26,260 bases of DNA from an uncultured beta proteobacterium (GTDB lineage: Bacteria; Pseudomonadota; Gammaproteobacteria; Burkholderiales; SG8-39): positions 1 to 26,260 of the forward strand of contig CADEDU010000015.1 of assembly GCA_902826155.1 (NCBI GenBank), in the 5' to 3' direction. Positions 1 to 8,454 of this stretch are shown here, one piece after another; the stretch's first letter is position 1; the number at the start of each line of letters is the position of its first letter. Under the pieces are notes generated by a model. The model saw only the letters and a list, made by a program, of their open reading frames with translations. It did not search any database and had not been told where the DNA came from. Position numbers and translations under genes: made by a program.

Positions 1-990
1 AACAACGAGGCGTTCCTCGACCGGATCTACATCGTCAAGGTGCCGTACTGCCTGCGTGTCACCGAAGAGATGCGCATCTACGAGAAGCTCATCGCCAGTT
101 CTTCGCTCAGCCATGCGCCGTGCGCACCGGGCACGCTCAAGATGATGGCGCAGTTCGCCGTGCTCACGCGGGTGAAGGAGCCCGAGAACTCGAGCATCTT
201 CTCCAAGATGCGCGTGTACGACGGCGAGAATCTCAAGGACGTCGATCCCAAAGCCAAGTCGATGCAGGAATACCGGGACTTCGCCGGGGTCGACGAAGGC
301 ATGAATGGACTGTCGACCCGCTTTGCCTACAAGGTCGTGTCGAAGGTGTTCAACTTCGATCACGCCGAGGTCGCCGCCAATCCGGTGCACTTGTTGTACG
401 TGCTGGAACAGCAGATCGAGCGCGAGCAGTTCTCGCCCGAGATCGAGAAGCGCTATCTCGCCTACATCAAGGAGTACCTGGCCTCGCCCTATGCCGAGTT
501 CATCGGCAAGGAAATCCAGACGGCGTATCTCGAGTCGTACTCGGAGTACGGGCAGAACATCTTCGATCGCTACGTCACTTACGCCGATTTCTGGATCCAG
601 GATCAGGAGTACCGCGATCCGAACACCGGCGAGATGCTCGATCGCAATCAGCTCAACGACGAGCTGGAGAAGATCGAGAAGCCCGCCGGCATCGTCAATC
701 CGAAGGACTTCCGGCACGAGATCGTCAACTTCGTGCTGCGGGCCCGCGCCAACAACGCAGGCAAGAATCCTTCGTGGACGAGTTACGAGAAGCTGCGCTC
801 GGTGATCGAGAAGAAGATGTTCTCCAACACCGAGGATCTGCTGCCCGTCATTTCGTTCAACGCCAAGGCGTCGGCCGACGAGCAGAAGAAACACCAGAAC
901 TTCGTCGATCGAATGGTGGCCAAGGGCTACACAGCCAAGCAGGTACGGCTGCTGGTCGAGTGGTATCTCCGAGTGCGGAAGTCTTCATAG
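1..990 (+). CDS. prkA: PrkA-family serine protein kinase, C-terminal part (5' end outside window)
   Basis: The frame is open from the first base and reads NNEAFLDRIYIVKVPYC, so about 329 C-terminal residues of a protein usually near 640 aa are visible. The AAA+-type ATPase core lies upstream of the window; what remains is the end of that core and the PrkA C-terminal domain. The GTG at 40 is an internal valine, not a start. PrkA (YeaG in E. coli) is a cytoplasmic Ser/Thr kinase linked to stress, nitrogen starvation or sporulation depending on the organism. The next two genes are yeaH and ycgB/spoVR, the classical partners, which supports the call. It ends with TAG, 53 bp before yeaH. Family assignment is secure; the kinase substrate cannot be told from sequence. 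Confidence 0.93.
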   Translation, partial: NNEAFLDRIYIVKVPYCLRVTEEMRIYEKLIASSSLSHAPCAPGTLKMMAQFAVLTRVKEPENSSIFSKMRVYDGENLKDVDPKAKSMQEYRDFAGVDEGMNGLSTRFAYKVVSKVFNFDHAEVAANPVHLLYVLEQQIEREQFSPEIEKRYLAYIKEYLASPYAEFIGKEIQTAYLESYSEYGQNIFDRYVTYADFWIQDQEYRDPNTGEMLDRNQLNDELEKIEKPAGIVNPKDFRHEIVNFVLRARANNAGKNPSWTSYEKLRSVIEKKMFSNTEDLLPVISFNAKASADEQKKHQNFVDRMVAKGYTAKQVRLLVEWYLRVRKSS

Positions 991-1000
991 CGGGTTGTCG

Positions 1001-1028
1001 GCGCCGGGCGGCGTGAACCGTCCGGCGC
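1001..1028 (+). promoter_or_regulatory. Strong GC hairpin between prkA and yeaH
   Basis: Bases 1001-1011 pair with 1018-1028 through 11 positions, ten Watson-Crick and one G-U, around the 6-nt loop CGTGAA. No T-run follows, so it is not a standard Rho-independent terminator. It ends 15 nt before the yeaH ATG, and no Shine-Dalgarno sequence is visible in between. It may adjust the prkA:yeaH ratio through RNA processing, stability or initiation; that role is inference. Confidence 0.5.
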
Positions 1029-1043
1029 ACCCCGCCCACTCCC

Positions 1044-2324
1044 ATGTCGGACATCATCGACCGCCGCGAGAATCCGCGGCACAAGAGCGCGATCAATCAA
1101 CAGCGCTTCCTGCGGCGTTATCGAGCGCAGGTGCGCGAGGCGGTTGCGCGCGCCATCTCCGGGCGCAAGATTGCCGAGACCAATCGCGATGCGAGCATCT
1201 CGATCCCGGCGCGCGACCTGGCTGAACCGACGTTCAATCATGGCCGCGGCGGCCGGCGCGAAATGGTGCTGCCGGGGAACCGCGAGTACGTGAGCGGCGA
1301 TCAGATCCAGCGCCCCAGCGGCGGGCAAGGTCAGGGTTCCGGCAAGGGCCAGGCATCCAACGAAGGCGAGGGCGAGGACGAGTTCCGCTTCCGGCTGTCG
1401 CGCGAGGAGTTCCTCGACTTCTTCTTCGAAGACATGGAACTGCCTGAGCTGATCAAGACGCAGCTTGCACAGACGCCGCTCCACAAACCCGTACGCGCGG
1501 GTTGGAAAACCGATGGCACGCCATCCAACCTGTCGATCGTGCGCACCATGCGCGAGTCGTTGGCCCGGCGCATCGCGCTGGCGGCACCGCACCGCAAGCG
1601 ATTGAAGGAAGTCGAGGATGAGCTGGCCGAACTGGAGGCCGCCGACCCGCGTGACGAGGAGCGCATCGCCGCGCTCATCGTCGAGCGCGACCATCTGCGC
1701 ATCCGGGTCAATGCAGTGCCGTTCATCGACGATTTCGATCTGCGCTACAACAACCGCATCCTGCAGCCGCGGCCGATCGCGCAGGCAGTGATGTTCTGCA
1801 TCATGGACGTCTCGGGCTCGATGGACGAGAACCGCAAGGATCTGGCCAAGCGCTTCTTCATCCTGCTGCACCTGTTCCTCACGCGGCATTACGAGCGCAT
1901 CGAGCTGGTGTTCATTCGCCACCACACCGTGGCCAAGGTGGTCGAGGAGGAGGAGTTCTTCCACTCCACCGAGTCCGGCGGCACGATCGTGTCGAGCGCG
2001 CTGGAACTGGCGGTCGAGGAAATGAAAGAACGCTTCCCAGTCGATCAGTGGAACATCTACGTGGCGCAGGCCTCCGACGGTGACAACTGGGACAGCGACT
2101 CGCCGCGCTGCAAGGAGCTTCTGCTCACCGAGTTGCTGCCGCGGGTGCAGTACTACAGCTACGTCGAGATCGAAGCCGAGCAGCCGCAGAGCTTGTGGCT
2201 GCAGTACGAAGAGGCTTGTGAGAGCGCTAGGAATTTGGCATTGGGTCGTATCCGCAATCGCGCCGATATCTATCCGGTACTGCGCGAACTGTTCGCCAAG
2301 AAACCCTCTGCGGTGGCCGCATGA
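1044..2324 (+). CDS. yeaH: YeaH/YhbH-family protein (DUF444, VWA-like)
   Basis: This 426-aa protein has the family layout: a basic N-terminus beginning MSDIIDRREN, a Gly/Gln/Glu-rich linker at about residues 91-112, an acidic EEFLDFFFEDMELP segment at 121-134, and a C-terminal von Willebrand factor A-like domain. A MIDAS-type DxSxS motif is present (D255, S257, S259 in MDVSGSMDE), suggesting divalent metal binding. YeaH is a cytoplasmic partner of PrkA and SpoVR in stress adaptation; its biochemistry is not settled. The ATG at 1044 has no recognisable ribosome binding site and follows a strong hairpin. Its last four bases (ATGA, 2321-2324) overlap the start of the SpoVR gene, so those two are probably translationally coupled. 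Confidence 0.93.
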   Translation: MSDIIDRRENPRHKSAINQQRFLRRYRAQVREAVARAISGRKIAETNRDASISIPARDLAEPTFNHGRGGRREMVLPGNREYVSGDQIQRPSGGQGQGSGKGQASNEGEGEDEFRFRLSREEFLDFFFEDMELPELIKTQLAQTPLHKPVRAGWKTDGTPSNLSIVRTMRESLARRIALAAPHRKRLKEVEDELAELEAADPRDEERIAALIVERDHLRIRVNAVPFIDDFDLRYNNRILQPRPIAQAVMFCIMDVSGSMDENRKDLAKRFFILLHLFLTRHYERIELVFIRHHTVAKVVEEEEFFHSTESGGTIVSSALELAVEEMKERFPVDQWNIYVAQASDGDNWDSDSPRCKELLLTELLPRVQYYSYVEIEAEQPQSLWLQYEEACESARNLALGRIRNRADIYPVLRELFAKKPSAVAA

Positions 2325-3952
2325 GCGCTGAGCACGATTACGACCGCAACCTCGCCGAACACTCCGCCATGTCGCCGCCGGGATCGCCGGTTGCGGCGCG
2401 CTCCAGTCGTCGCCCGGCACTGCCCTCGGGCTCGGAGTGGACCTTCGAGCTGATCGAGCGCTATGACCGCGAGATCGCCCGCGTGGCCGAACGCTACGAG
2501 CTCGATACCTATCGCAATCAGATCGAGATCATCACCGCCGAGCAGATGATGGACGCCTATGCCGCCAACGGCATGCCCATCAACTACACGCACTGGACCT
2601 TCGGCAAGCGCTTCCTTTCCACCGAGCAGACCTACAAGCGTGGCCACATGGGGTTGGCCTACGAGATCGTCATCAACTCCAACCCGTGCATCTCCTACCT
2701 CATGGAGGAGAACACGCTGCCGATGCAGGCGCTGGTGGTCGCGCACGCGTGCTACGGGCACAACTCGTTCTTCAAGGGCAACTACCTGTTTCGCACCTGG
2801 ACGCACGCCGACTCGATCATCGATTACCTGGTGTTCGCCAAGAGCTACATCGCCGAGTGCGAGCGCCGCTATGGCGAAGTCGAAGTGGAGCAGATTCTCG
2901 ACGCGTGTCACGCGCTGCAGAATCTCGGTGTCGATCGCTACAAGCGTCCGCCGCGGCGATCGCTCGCGCAGGAGCAGGCACGGCAGAAGGAGCGCGAGGC
3001 GTACGTGCAGGCGCAGGTCAATGACATGTGGCGAACGCTGCCCAAGCGCCAGAGCCGCGATGACGGCGATCTCGAGCCCAATTTTCCGCCCGAGCCGCAG
3101 GAGAACCTGCTGTACTTCGTCGAGAAGCACGCACCGCTGCTTGAGCCGTGGCAGCGCGAGCTCGCGCGGATCGTGCGCAAGCTCGCGCAGTACTTCTACC
3201 CGCAGCGCCAGACGCAGGTCATGAACGAGGGCTGGGCGACGTTCTGGCACTACACGATCCTGCAGACGATGTACGACGAAGGCCTGGTGAGCGAGAGCTT
3301 CATGCTGGAGGTGCTGCACTCGCATACCAGCGTGCTCACCCAGCTGCCGTTCGATCATCCGTACTACAGCGGGATCAATCCGTATTCGTTGGGCTTTGCG
3401 ATGTTTCGCGATCTGCGGCGCATCTGCGAGGATCCCACCGAGGAGGACCGCAAGTGGTTCCCCGACATCGCAGGCGGCGACTGGTTGAAGACGCTCGACT
3501 ACGCGATGCGCAACTTCAAGGACGAGAGCTTCATCTCGCAGTTCCTCTCGCCCAAGGTAATTCGCGACTTCCGGCTGTTCTTCCTGGCCGACGACGACCG
3601 TGATCCGACGTTGAACGTCGAGGCGATCCACGACGATAGCGGCTACCGGCGGGTGCGCGAGGCGCTGTCGCGCCAATATGCGATCTCGGAGCGCGATCCG
3701 AACATCCAGGTGACGCATGTCGATGTGAGCGGCGATCGTTCGCTCACGCTGCAGCATTTCCGCCGTGACCGCAAACCGCTCGCGACCGACTACAAGGCGG
3801 TGATGAAGCACCTGGGTTGGCTGTGGGGCTTCACCGTGAAGCTCGAGACCGTCAACGACGACGGCAGTGTCGAGCAGTTGCACGAGGTGACCGTGGAGCG
3901 CAAGCGCCGCCGGCCCGATTCCGGCCAGATCGCGGCGATGCGGCGCGGCTGA
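2321..3952 (+). CDS. ycgB: SpoVR/YcgB family protein
   Basis: The 543-aa product matches the SpoVR family throughout, for example WTFGKRFLSTE, ACYGHNSFFKGNYLF and MNEGWATFWHYTI with its His/Glu-rich core. Homologues are usually about 500-520 aa; the extra length is a variable N-terminal tail of some 30 residues rich in Ser, Pro and Arg. It is cytoplasmic with no signal peptide or membrane segment. In Bacillus SpoVR affects the spore cortex; in Gram-negatives YcgB acts with PrkA and YeaH in stress physiology, mechanism unresolved. The start overlaps yeaH by ATGA. Its stop lies only 7 bp from the stop of the convergent dioxygenase beta gene. The family call is very safe. Confidence 0.93.
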   Translation: MSAEHDYDRNLAEHSAMSPPGSPVAARSSRRPALPSGSEWTFELIERYDREIARVAERYELDTYRNQIEIITAEQMMDAYAANGMPINYTHWTFGKRFLSTEQTYKRGHMGLAYEIVINSNPCISYLMEENTLPMQALVVAHACYGHNSFFKGNYLFRTWTHADSIIDYLVFAKSYIAECERRYGEVEVEQILDACHALQNLGVDRYKRPPRRSLAQEQARQKEREAYVQAQVNDMWRTLPKRQSRDDGDLEPNFPPEPQENLLYFVEKHAPLLEPWQRELARIVRKLAQYFYPQRQTQVMNEGWATFWHYTILQTMYDEGLVSESFMLEVLHSHTSVLTQLPFDHPYYSGINPYSLGFAMFRDLRRICEDPTEEDRKWFPDIAGGDWLKTLDYAMRNFKDESFISQFLSPKVIRDFRLFFLADDDRDPTLNVEAIHDDSGYRRVREALSRQYAISERDPNIQVTHVDVSGDRSLTLQHFRRDRKPLATDYKAVMKHLGWLWGFTVKLETVNDDGSVEQLHEVTVERKRRRPDSGQIAAMRRG

Positions 3953-3959
3953 AGCGCCG

Positions 3960-4454
3960 CTACAGCAGGAAGGCGATTCCGTCCAGCTCCGATTCGGAGT
4001 TCACCAGATCGACCCGTTTGATCGCGATGCGCAGTCCCTGCGGGGCGCGGCGCAGTGTGTGCGTCACTGACGCGCCGAACACCCGCTGGCGCTCCTGCCG
4101 GTATTCGATCAACACTAGCGCACTGGCCACGACCAGTTCGGTGGCGCCCGTTTCCACGATCAGCACGTTGCTCACCTGATGCACGGTGCGCGCCAGCGGC
4201 AGCCGCGCATGGGCGCGCGCATCGCGGTACTGCCGCACGCGCAGCGCCATCATCTCTCGATCGTCGTGGATGATCGACGAGGTGTCCTGACCATTGCGCT
4301 GGTTCTCCTCCAGCGGCGCCCAGTAAAGCGCGTCATCGGTGAACAGGGCAAGCCAATCGTCGAAGCGATGCTGATCGAGCAGGTAGGCTTCGCGATACAG
4401 CAGTTGCTCGACCTCGATCAGCGTCGCGGCGTCGGGCATCGTGGTGGCATTCAT
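3960..4454 (-). CDS. Aromatic-ring-hydroxylating dioxygenase, beta subunit
   Basis: This small subunit (164 aa) has the NTF2-like/SnoaL fold pattern typical of ring-hydroxylating oxygenase beta subunits: an N-terminal helix IEVEQLLYREAYLLD, the FDDWLALFTDDALYWAP segment, then beta strands ending in RIAIKRVDLVNSE. It has no catalytic metal site and stabilises the alpha3beta3 hexamer. I start it at the ATG at 4454 because a very good Shine-Dalgarno (4461-4468) sits 6-8 nt upstream; a GTG at 4463 would lie inside that site. It follows the alpha gene directly in one operon, with the beta ribosome binding site starting right after the alpha stop, so coupling is likely. Reductase and ferredoxin genes for the system are not in the window. 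Confidence 0.9.
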   Translation of the reverse strand: MNATTMPDAATLIEVEQLLYREAYLLDQHRFDDWLALFTDDALYWAPLEENQRNGQDTSSIIHDDREMMALRVRQYRDARAHARLPLARTVHQVSNVLIVETGATELVVASALVLIEYRQERQRVFGASVTHTLRRAPQGLRIAIKRVDLVNSESELDGIAFLL

Positions 4455-4460
4455 GTCCGG

Positions 4461-4468
4461 CACCTCCT
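4461..4468 (-). promoter_or_regulatory. Shine-Dalgarno deciding the beta-subunit start
   Basis: Read on the minus strand this is AGGAGGTG, close to a full anti-16S match, between the alpha stop (4470-4472) and the ATG at 4454. It overlaps the competing GTG at 4463, which argues for the internal ATG as the true start. Confidence 0.7.
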
Positions 4469-4469
4469 G

Positions 4470-5831
4470 CTATTTCGCGTTCGCGGTCATGTTCGCGGAA
4501 TCGTTTGCGTTGGTGTCCGCAGTCATGTATCGCAGCCAGGCGGCGAACTGATTGCGAATGAAGATCTCGCTGGTGCCGGTACCGCCGCGCTGCGTGCCGT
4601 GTTCATCGGCTACGTCGTGGCCGAAGCCGCGTTCGAGGTTCACCCAATCGCAACCCGCTGCGTTCAAGCCGCGCTGCACCCGCTCGTACACCTCCAGGTC
4701 GTCGGTCAGCACGTATGAAGCGGTGCCGTTGACGATGTTGGCGAAGCGAATCGTGTCGCGGAACATCGCCTCGGGCGCGCCTTTGAGCTTGAACGAATAC
4801 GTATAGACCACGGTGCGATCCACTGCCAGCGGATGCACGACGCGCAATTGCCGGAACTGGCTCATGAACGAAACGTTCGGATAGACGATCGTGTTCCAGC
4901 GCGTCACGCCGAGGACCTCGTTGGTCCGCGCTTCGCCGAGTCGGGCCACCAGACGCGACCGATACTCGGTGAACACCGGATTGTTCAGTCCGGTCACCAG
5001 ACGGCTGTCGTTGTGATAGTCGCCCATGTACGCATGGCCGTACTCGGTATTCCAGATGCCGATCGCCTCCCACACTGGTTCGGGCATGCCGTTTTGCCGC
5101 ATCTGCCGCACCGCAATGTCGGAGTAACGCTCCGGGTTACCGGGATCTGCGGACTCGCGCGCGATCTGCACCGATGAGGCGTGCACGTAGTTGGGATGCA
5201 CGCCGTCGAGATGATTTTCGAGCACGAGCTTCCAGTTGCCGTTGTACGCATGCTTGAACACGCCGCCGGCGACTTCGAGCTCGCCCTCCGGTGCGCGGTC
5301 GACGAAATCGTCGAACGACGTGCAGGCGTGACCGAGAAATTCGGGCAACGTCGGTCCGTCGGCAGCGAGCGACGCAAAGACGAACCCGCGGTAGGTGTCG
5401 ACTCGCGGCACGCGCGCGAGCGACAGCGCCTGCAGTTTACTGCTGCCGTCTGGGCCGTACCCGCCTGGGGTGGGCACGAATTTCAGCGCGCCATCGGTCC
5501 CGAAGGTCCAGCCGTGATAAGGGCAGGTGAAGTTCTTCGCGCTGCCTCTGGCCGTATGGCAAATCAGCGAGCCGCGATGCGTGCAGCGATTGATGAACAC
5601 GCCGATCGACCGGTCGTCTTGCCGCACGACGATGACCGGCTGGCGCCCCATGCGAGTGGTGAAGTACTCGCCAGCCGCTTTGATCTGGCTCTCGTGCCCC
5701 AGGATCAGCCACGCTCGGCCGAATAACCGCTCCATCTCCAGCTCGAAGATCGCGGGATCGGCATAGACGCTGCGATGAACGCGATCGGGTTGAATCAACG
5801 CGGCAAGCTGCTCGCGCGCCAACATCTGCAT
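4470..5831 (-). CDS. Rieske non-heme iron aromatic-ring-hydroxylating dioxygenase, alpha subunit
   Basis: A 453-aa large subunit that should add O2 across an aromatic double bond to give a cis-dihydrodiol or an unstable product that re-aromatises. The Rieske motif is intact: C83-x-H85, then 17 residues, C103-x2-H106 in CPYHGW. The catalytic iron site reads E205-x3-D209-x2-H212-x4-H217 ([13 protein letters not shown]), with the third ligand probably D377 or D378 in LTDDLE. D209 is the expected inter-subunit electron bridge. GGAG lies 8 nt before the ATG at 5831. The last 16 residues are a low-complexity Asn/Ala/Thr tail. Size and pairing with a beta subunit fit benzoate/anthranilate-like group members, but substrate cannot be read from sequence. 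It is divergent from the orphan binding protein, sharing a 237-bp control region. Confidence 0.93.
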   Translation of the reverse strand: MQMLAREQLAALIQPDRVHRSVYADPAIFELEMERLFGRAWLILGHESQIKAAGEYFTTRMGRQPVIVVRQDDRSIGVFINRCTHRGSLICHTARGSAKNFTCPYHGWTFGTDGALKFVPTPGGYGPDGSSKLQALSLARVPRVDTYRGFVFASLAADGPTLPEFLGHACTSFDDFVDRAPEGELEVAGGVFKHAYNGNWKLVLENHLDGVHPNYVHASSVQIARESADPGNPERYSDIAVRQMRQNGMPEPVWEAIGIWNTEYGHAYMGDYHNDSRLVTGLNNPVFTEYRSRLVARLGEARTNEVLGVTRWNTIVYPNVSFMSQFRQLRVVHPLAVDRTVVYTYSFKLKGAPEAMFRDTIRFANIVNGTASYVLTDDLEVYERVQRGLNAAGCDWVNLERGFGHDVADEHGTQRGGTGTSEIFIRNQFAAWLRYMTADTNANDSANMTANAK

Positions 5832-5871
5832 GATCGATACTCCGGTTGTCCACCGCGGCGGGCGCAGCGCG

Positions 5872-5899
5872 TTGACGCGTGGCGGTGATGGGCTATTCT
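5872..5899 (+). promoter_or_regulatory. Putative sigma70 promoter for the Tat-exported binding protein
   Basis: TTGACG at 5872-5877 and TATTCT at 5894-5899 are separated by 16 bp, both close to consensus. Transcription would begin near 5906 and leave a leader of roughly 160 nt before the ATG at 6069. It lies in the divergent region between the dioxygenase operon and the binding protein, so a shared regulator is plausible. No regulator gene is seen nearby. Confidence 0.45.
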
Positions 5900-6068
5900 T
5901 CTGCGCCCTCGCTGTCAGTGCAAGTCACCCGGTTGCGCCCTGGACAAGGTCGATCACGGTCGCGCCTGAAGTGCCTGATTCTGGTCGCTCGGCGCATCGC
6001 GCTCGGTGCAACGGCCCGACGCAACGTGACGCATCGAACCAATCCATTTTCACATCAAGAGGACCGCC

Positions 6069-7064
6069 ATGAGCTTCAGCCGCCGCCAGTTTCTCGTAAG
6101 CGCGCCCGTTGTCGTCGGCAGCGCGACTACGCTGTGGAGCGCGCCATCCGTACGCGCCCAGCAGCTGGACGAAATCACTTATCTGCTGCCGGCGCCGGCG
6201 GCGCAAGTCGCATTCGCGCCGTGGATGCTGGCGCAGCACAAGGGCTACTACGCCAAGGAAGGTCTGAAGGTGAACTTCCAGCCTGGCCGTGGCGGCGTCG
6301 ATGCTGCCAAGCAGGTCGGGGCCGGCAACGCGCCGCTGTGCGGAGCCTTCGGCGACACGCCGATCATCGTGCGCGCGCAGGGCGTGCCGGTGAAATCGGT
6401 TGCCGTGCTCGGTGGCCGCTCGATGACCACGCTCGCGGTGCACGAGGACTCGCCGATCAAGTCACCCAAGGATCTCAAGGGCAAGACCATCACCGCGATG
6501 ACCTTTGCCGACAGCGGCTACTTCGCCCTCCTGGCGATGCTCGCCGGTGCCGGTCTGTCGAAGAACGATGTCGATGCGCAGGCTGCCGGACCAGCGGGGG
6601 TATGGCAGTTGTTCGCTTCACGCAAGGCCGATGCGATGACGGCGGTGCCGGAGTGGATCGCTGAAGCGCGTGGCGCTGGCGCGAAAATGCGGCTGATGCC
6701 CGCGTACGACTACACCAAGAGCATGGCGCAGGCGATCCTGGCCTCCGACGACGTGATCAAGAAGCGACCGGAGCTCGTCGGCAAGGTCGTGCGCGCGACG
6801 CTGCGCGGCATGCGCGACATCATGACCGACCCGAAAGCCGCGGTGAAAGACTACGTCGCGGCGGTACCGACGCACAAAGGACGCGAGGCGTTCGTCGAGG
6901 AGACGTTCGGGCTCTACAACCAGCTCGTCTACCCCGGGCAGCCGGTGCTCGGGCAGATGGATACCGAACGCCTGGCCGCGCTGCAGAAATTCTACGTCTC
7001 GCAGGGCATCGTGCCCAAAGAGGCGGCGCTCGCGGATCTCTTTACCAATGATTTCGTGAAGTAG
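6069..7064 (+). CDS. ABC transporter substrate-binding protein, NitT/TauT (NMT1/THI5-like) type, Tat-exported
   Basis: A 331-aa periplasmic receptor. The N-terminus carries a twin-arginine signal (SRRQFLVS at 4-11), a hydrophobic stretch and a likely cleavage after VRA at residue 30. The mature part follows the SsuA/THI5 pattern: LAQHKGYYAKEGLKVNF near 54-70, a Gly-rich ligand loop GRGGVDAAKQVGAGNAPLC at 73-91, and KSPKDLKGKTITAM at 131-144. Relatives bind sulfonates, nitrate, pyrimidine precursors or aromatic acids, so the ligand is open. AAGAGGA lies 5 nt before the ATG. No cognate permease or ATPase of this class is in the window, so it is an orphan receptor here. Its place beside the Rieske oxygenase suggests it supplies that pathway, which is inference. 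A hairpin terminator follows. Confidence 0.87.
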   Translation: MSFSRRQFLVSAPVVVGSATTLWSAPSVRAQQLDEITYLLPAPAAQVAFAPWMLAQHKGYYAKEGLKVNFQPGRGGVDAAKQVGAGNAPLCGAFGDTPIIVRAQGVPVKSVAVLGGRSMTTLAVHEDSPIKSPKDLKGKTITAMTFADSGYFALLAMLAGAGLSKNDVDAQAAGPAGVWQLFASRKADAMTAVPEWIAEARGAGAKMRLMPAYDYTKSMAQAILASDDVIKKRPELVGKVVRATLRGMRDIMTDPKAAVKDYVAAVPTHKGREAFVEETFGLYNQLVYPGQPVLGQMDTERLAALQKFYVSQGIVPKEAALADLFTNDFVK

Positions 7065-7117
7065 CGAGGCTTCGAATCGGCGGCGTCGCGAAGAGTGGTT
7101 AGTTCGGGCGCTGCACG

Positions 7118-7150
7118 AAAATCTGCCGCGCGCTCGCGGCAGACGCTTTT
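7118..7150. terminator. Bidirectional Rho-independent terminator
   Basis: TCTGCCGCG (7122-7130) and CGCGGCAGA (7135-7143) form a perfect 9-bp stem with a 4-nt loop. On the plus strand TTTT follows at 7147-7150. On the minus strand the AAAA at 7118-7121 gives TTTT directly after the stem. It sits between the convergent binding-protein and NicX-like genes and can serve both. Confidence 0.8.
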
Positions 7151-7173
7151 CACGCCGGTTCTTGTCCTGGGCT

Positions 7174-8253
7174 TCAGCGCTGTACCCGCGCCACTTTCAT
7201 CGCCGGATCAACGATCCGCCCCTTGTCGATGACGACCTTGCCGTCGAGCGCGATGGTGCAGTCGCGCATCGGCACGTCGTAGTGCCCGCGCGTATTGCGT
7301 TTGCCGCCACCCTGCGAGTTCGGGCCGGTGGAGAACAGAAAATTGCCCGGGAACGTGCGCGCGGCGGCGCGGCTGCGCTCCGGATCGTCGCCGTTCAGCG
7401 CCATGCCGTACCAGCGCGCCTGCGGGTTCAAGCCCCATCCCAGATGTGAGACCGCGTACGGATCGCGATCCGCCTCGCTGGTCTTGCCGTCTTCGAGCCA
7501 GTCGCGCATCAGCTTGGCGTCGAGCCCGCCCTCGATCTTCGTGATGTGGCCTTCGCGCACTTCCGCGCGGATGGGATCGGTCACGTAGCGGCAGAACGGC
7601 AGGATGATGATGTCGCCGGGCTGGATCACGACCGTGCCATTCACGCTGCCCTCATTGGGAAACGTGTGGATGTGTCCGCCGCCCCAGTGATCGAAATGGC
7701 CCGGCTCGTCGGCGAAGCCCCACTGCGTCATCACCGGGTACTCGCCGCGGGTGAAGGTGAGATCGGTGCCGGCCTCGCTCGTGACATGGATCTTCTTCGT
7801 GGCGGCATAGAGCTTGTCGGCGTACTTGCACGCTTCCTTCAGCCCCGGCGGCGACATGAGCTGTTCGAGATCGTCGGGCGCATCGATGATCATCAGCACG
7901 CGCACCTTGTTGTCCATCACCTGCTTGAGCCACTTGGTGAACAGCGGCACGTGGAAGATGACCACGATGTCGGCGGCCATCAACGCCTCCAGCGTGCCCT
8001 TGCATTTGCCGATGGTCGGTACGCCGACTTTGGTCCAACCCGGGATCGAGTTCACGCACAGCTCGTAGATGTCGGCGCCCAGTTCATCGGCTGCCGCGAA
8101 AGAGGCCTGCACGAACTCGCGGCGCGTGCCCAGATCGGTCACCAGCGCGATCGTCTGCCCGCTCGTCACCTTCGAGAGCTCGAACTCCTGGCGATAGAGT
8201 GAAGCGAGCTTGGCCGGATTGATCTCCTGCACGCGAATCGCTGCGGTTTGCAT
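7174..8253 (-). CDS. NicX-like extradiol dioxygenase (2,5-dihydroxypyridine 5,6-dioxygenase family)
   Basis: A 359-aa cytoplasmic protein resembling NicX, the Fe(II) enzyme that opens 2,5-dihydroxypyridine to N-formylmaleamate; such proteins are often labelled M29 aminopeptidases. Family blocks are present: YPVMTQWGFADEPGHFDHW at 172-190, FPNEGSVNGTVVI at 198-210, SHLGWGLNP at 269-277, and FPGNFLFSTGPNSQGGGKR at 301-319. Residues aligned by eye to the NicX metal ligands are kept: H270 (SHLGWG) and H324 and D326 (GHYDVPM). E183 and H189 also match conserved positions. GGAGG lies 8 nt before the ATG. Its neighbours are a divergent Rid protein and, past a terminator, an orphan receptor and the Rieske oxygenase. 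NicC, NicD, NicF and NicE are not seen, so the true substrate may be another hydroxylated N-heterocycle or amino-phenol. Confidence 0.82.
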   Translation of the reverse strand: MQTAAIRVQEINPAKLASLYRQEFELSKVTSGQTIALVTDLGTRREFVQASFAAADELGADIYELCVNSIPGWTKVGVPTIGKCKGTLEALMAADIVVIFHVPLFTKWLKQVMDNKVRVLMIIDAPDDLEQLMSPPGLKEACKYADKLYAATKKIHVTSEAGTDLTFTRGEYPVMTQWGFADEPGHFDHWGGGHIHTFPNEGSVNGTVVIQPGDIIILPFCRYVTDPIRAEVREGHITKIEGGLDAKLMRDWLEDGKTSEADRDPYAVSHLGWGLNPQARWYGMALNGDDPERSRAAARTFPGNFLFSTGPNSQGGGKRNTRGHYDVPMRDCTIALDGKVVIDKGRIVDPAMKVARVQR

Positions 8254-8279
8254 GATGTGGGCCTCCGTAAGACGAATCT

Positions 8280-8301
8280 GGTTCGAACCGGATCGATTCT
8301 A
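8280..8301 (-). promoter_or_regulatory. Putative -10 element and palindromic operator of the NicX-like gene
   Basis: On the minus strand TAGAAT (8296-8301) is a good -10 box about 43 bp before the start codon; the -35 is poor. Immediately downstream, at the expected transcription start, lies the perfect 10-bp palindrome GGTTCGAACC (8280-8289). That position would suit a repressor site or an activator-dependent promoter. This is inference from pattern only. Confidence 0.35.
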
Positions 8302-8403
8302 CGACTCGGGCGACGCCTGAGTAACACGCGTGCGGCCGGCAGCGGTCCCCACGCTTGGGTACGATTCGACAAATCCGGGTCGGGTCGGCCTGGGTGTGAG
8401 AAC

Positions 8404-8424
8404 CGGACCCCGCAGCAGGGTCCG
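8404..8424 (+). promoter_or_regulatory. Leader hairpin upstream of the Rid gene
   Basis: CGGACCC (8404-8410) and GGGTCCG (8418-8424) form a perfect 7-bp stem with a 7-nt loop, 18 nt before the AGGAG ribosome binding site. No T-run follows, so it is more likely a leader structure or operator than a terminator. Confidence 0.3.
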
Positions 8425-8454
8425 ACAACGCCTTCCAAACACAGGAGCACGACG

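Noticed and set aside
927..3883. Two very long antisense open frames (about 497 and 537 codons) opposite yeaH and SpoVR
   Set aside because: Their translations are Arg/His/Val-rich without any recognisable family, and they lie exactly opposite well-supported genes. Long antisense frames are expected at this GC content.
7174..8253. NicX-like gene as an M29 leucyl aminopeptidase
   Set aside because: The conserved blocks and the H270/H324/D326 pattern fit NicX better; aminopeptidase is a common database label for this fold.
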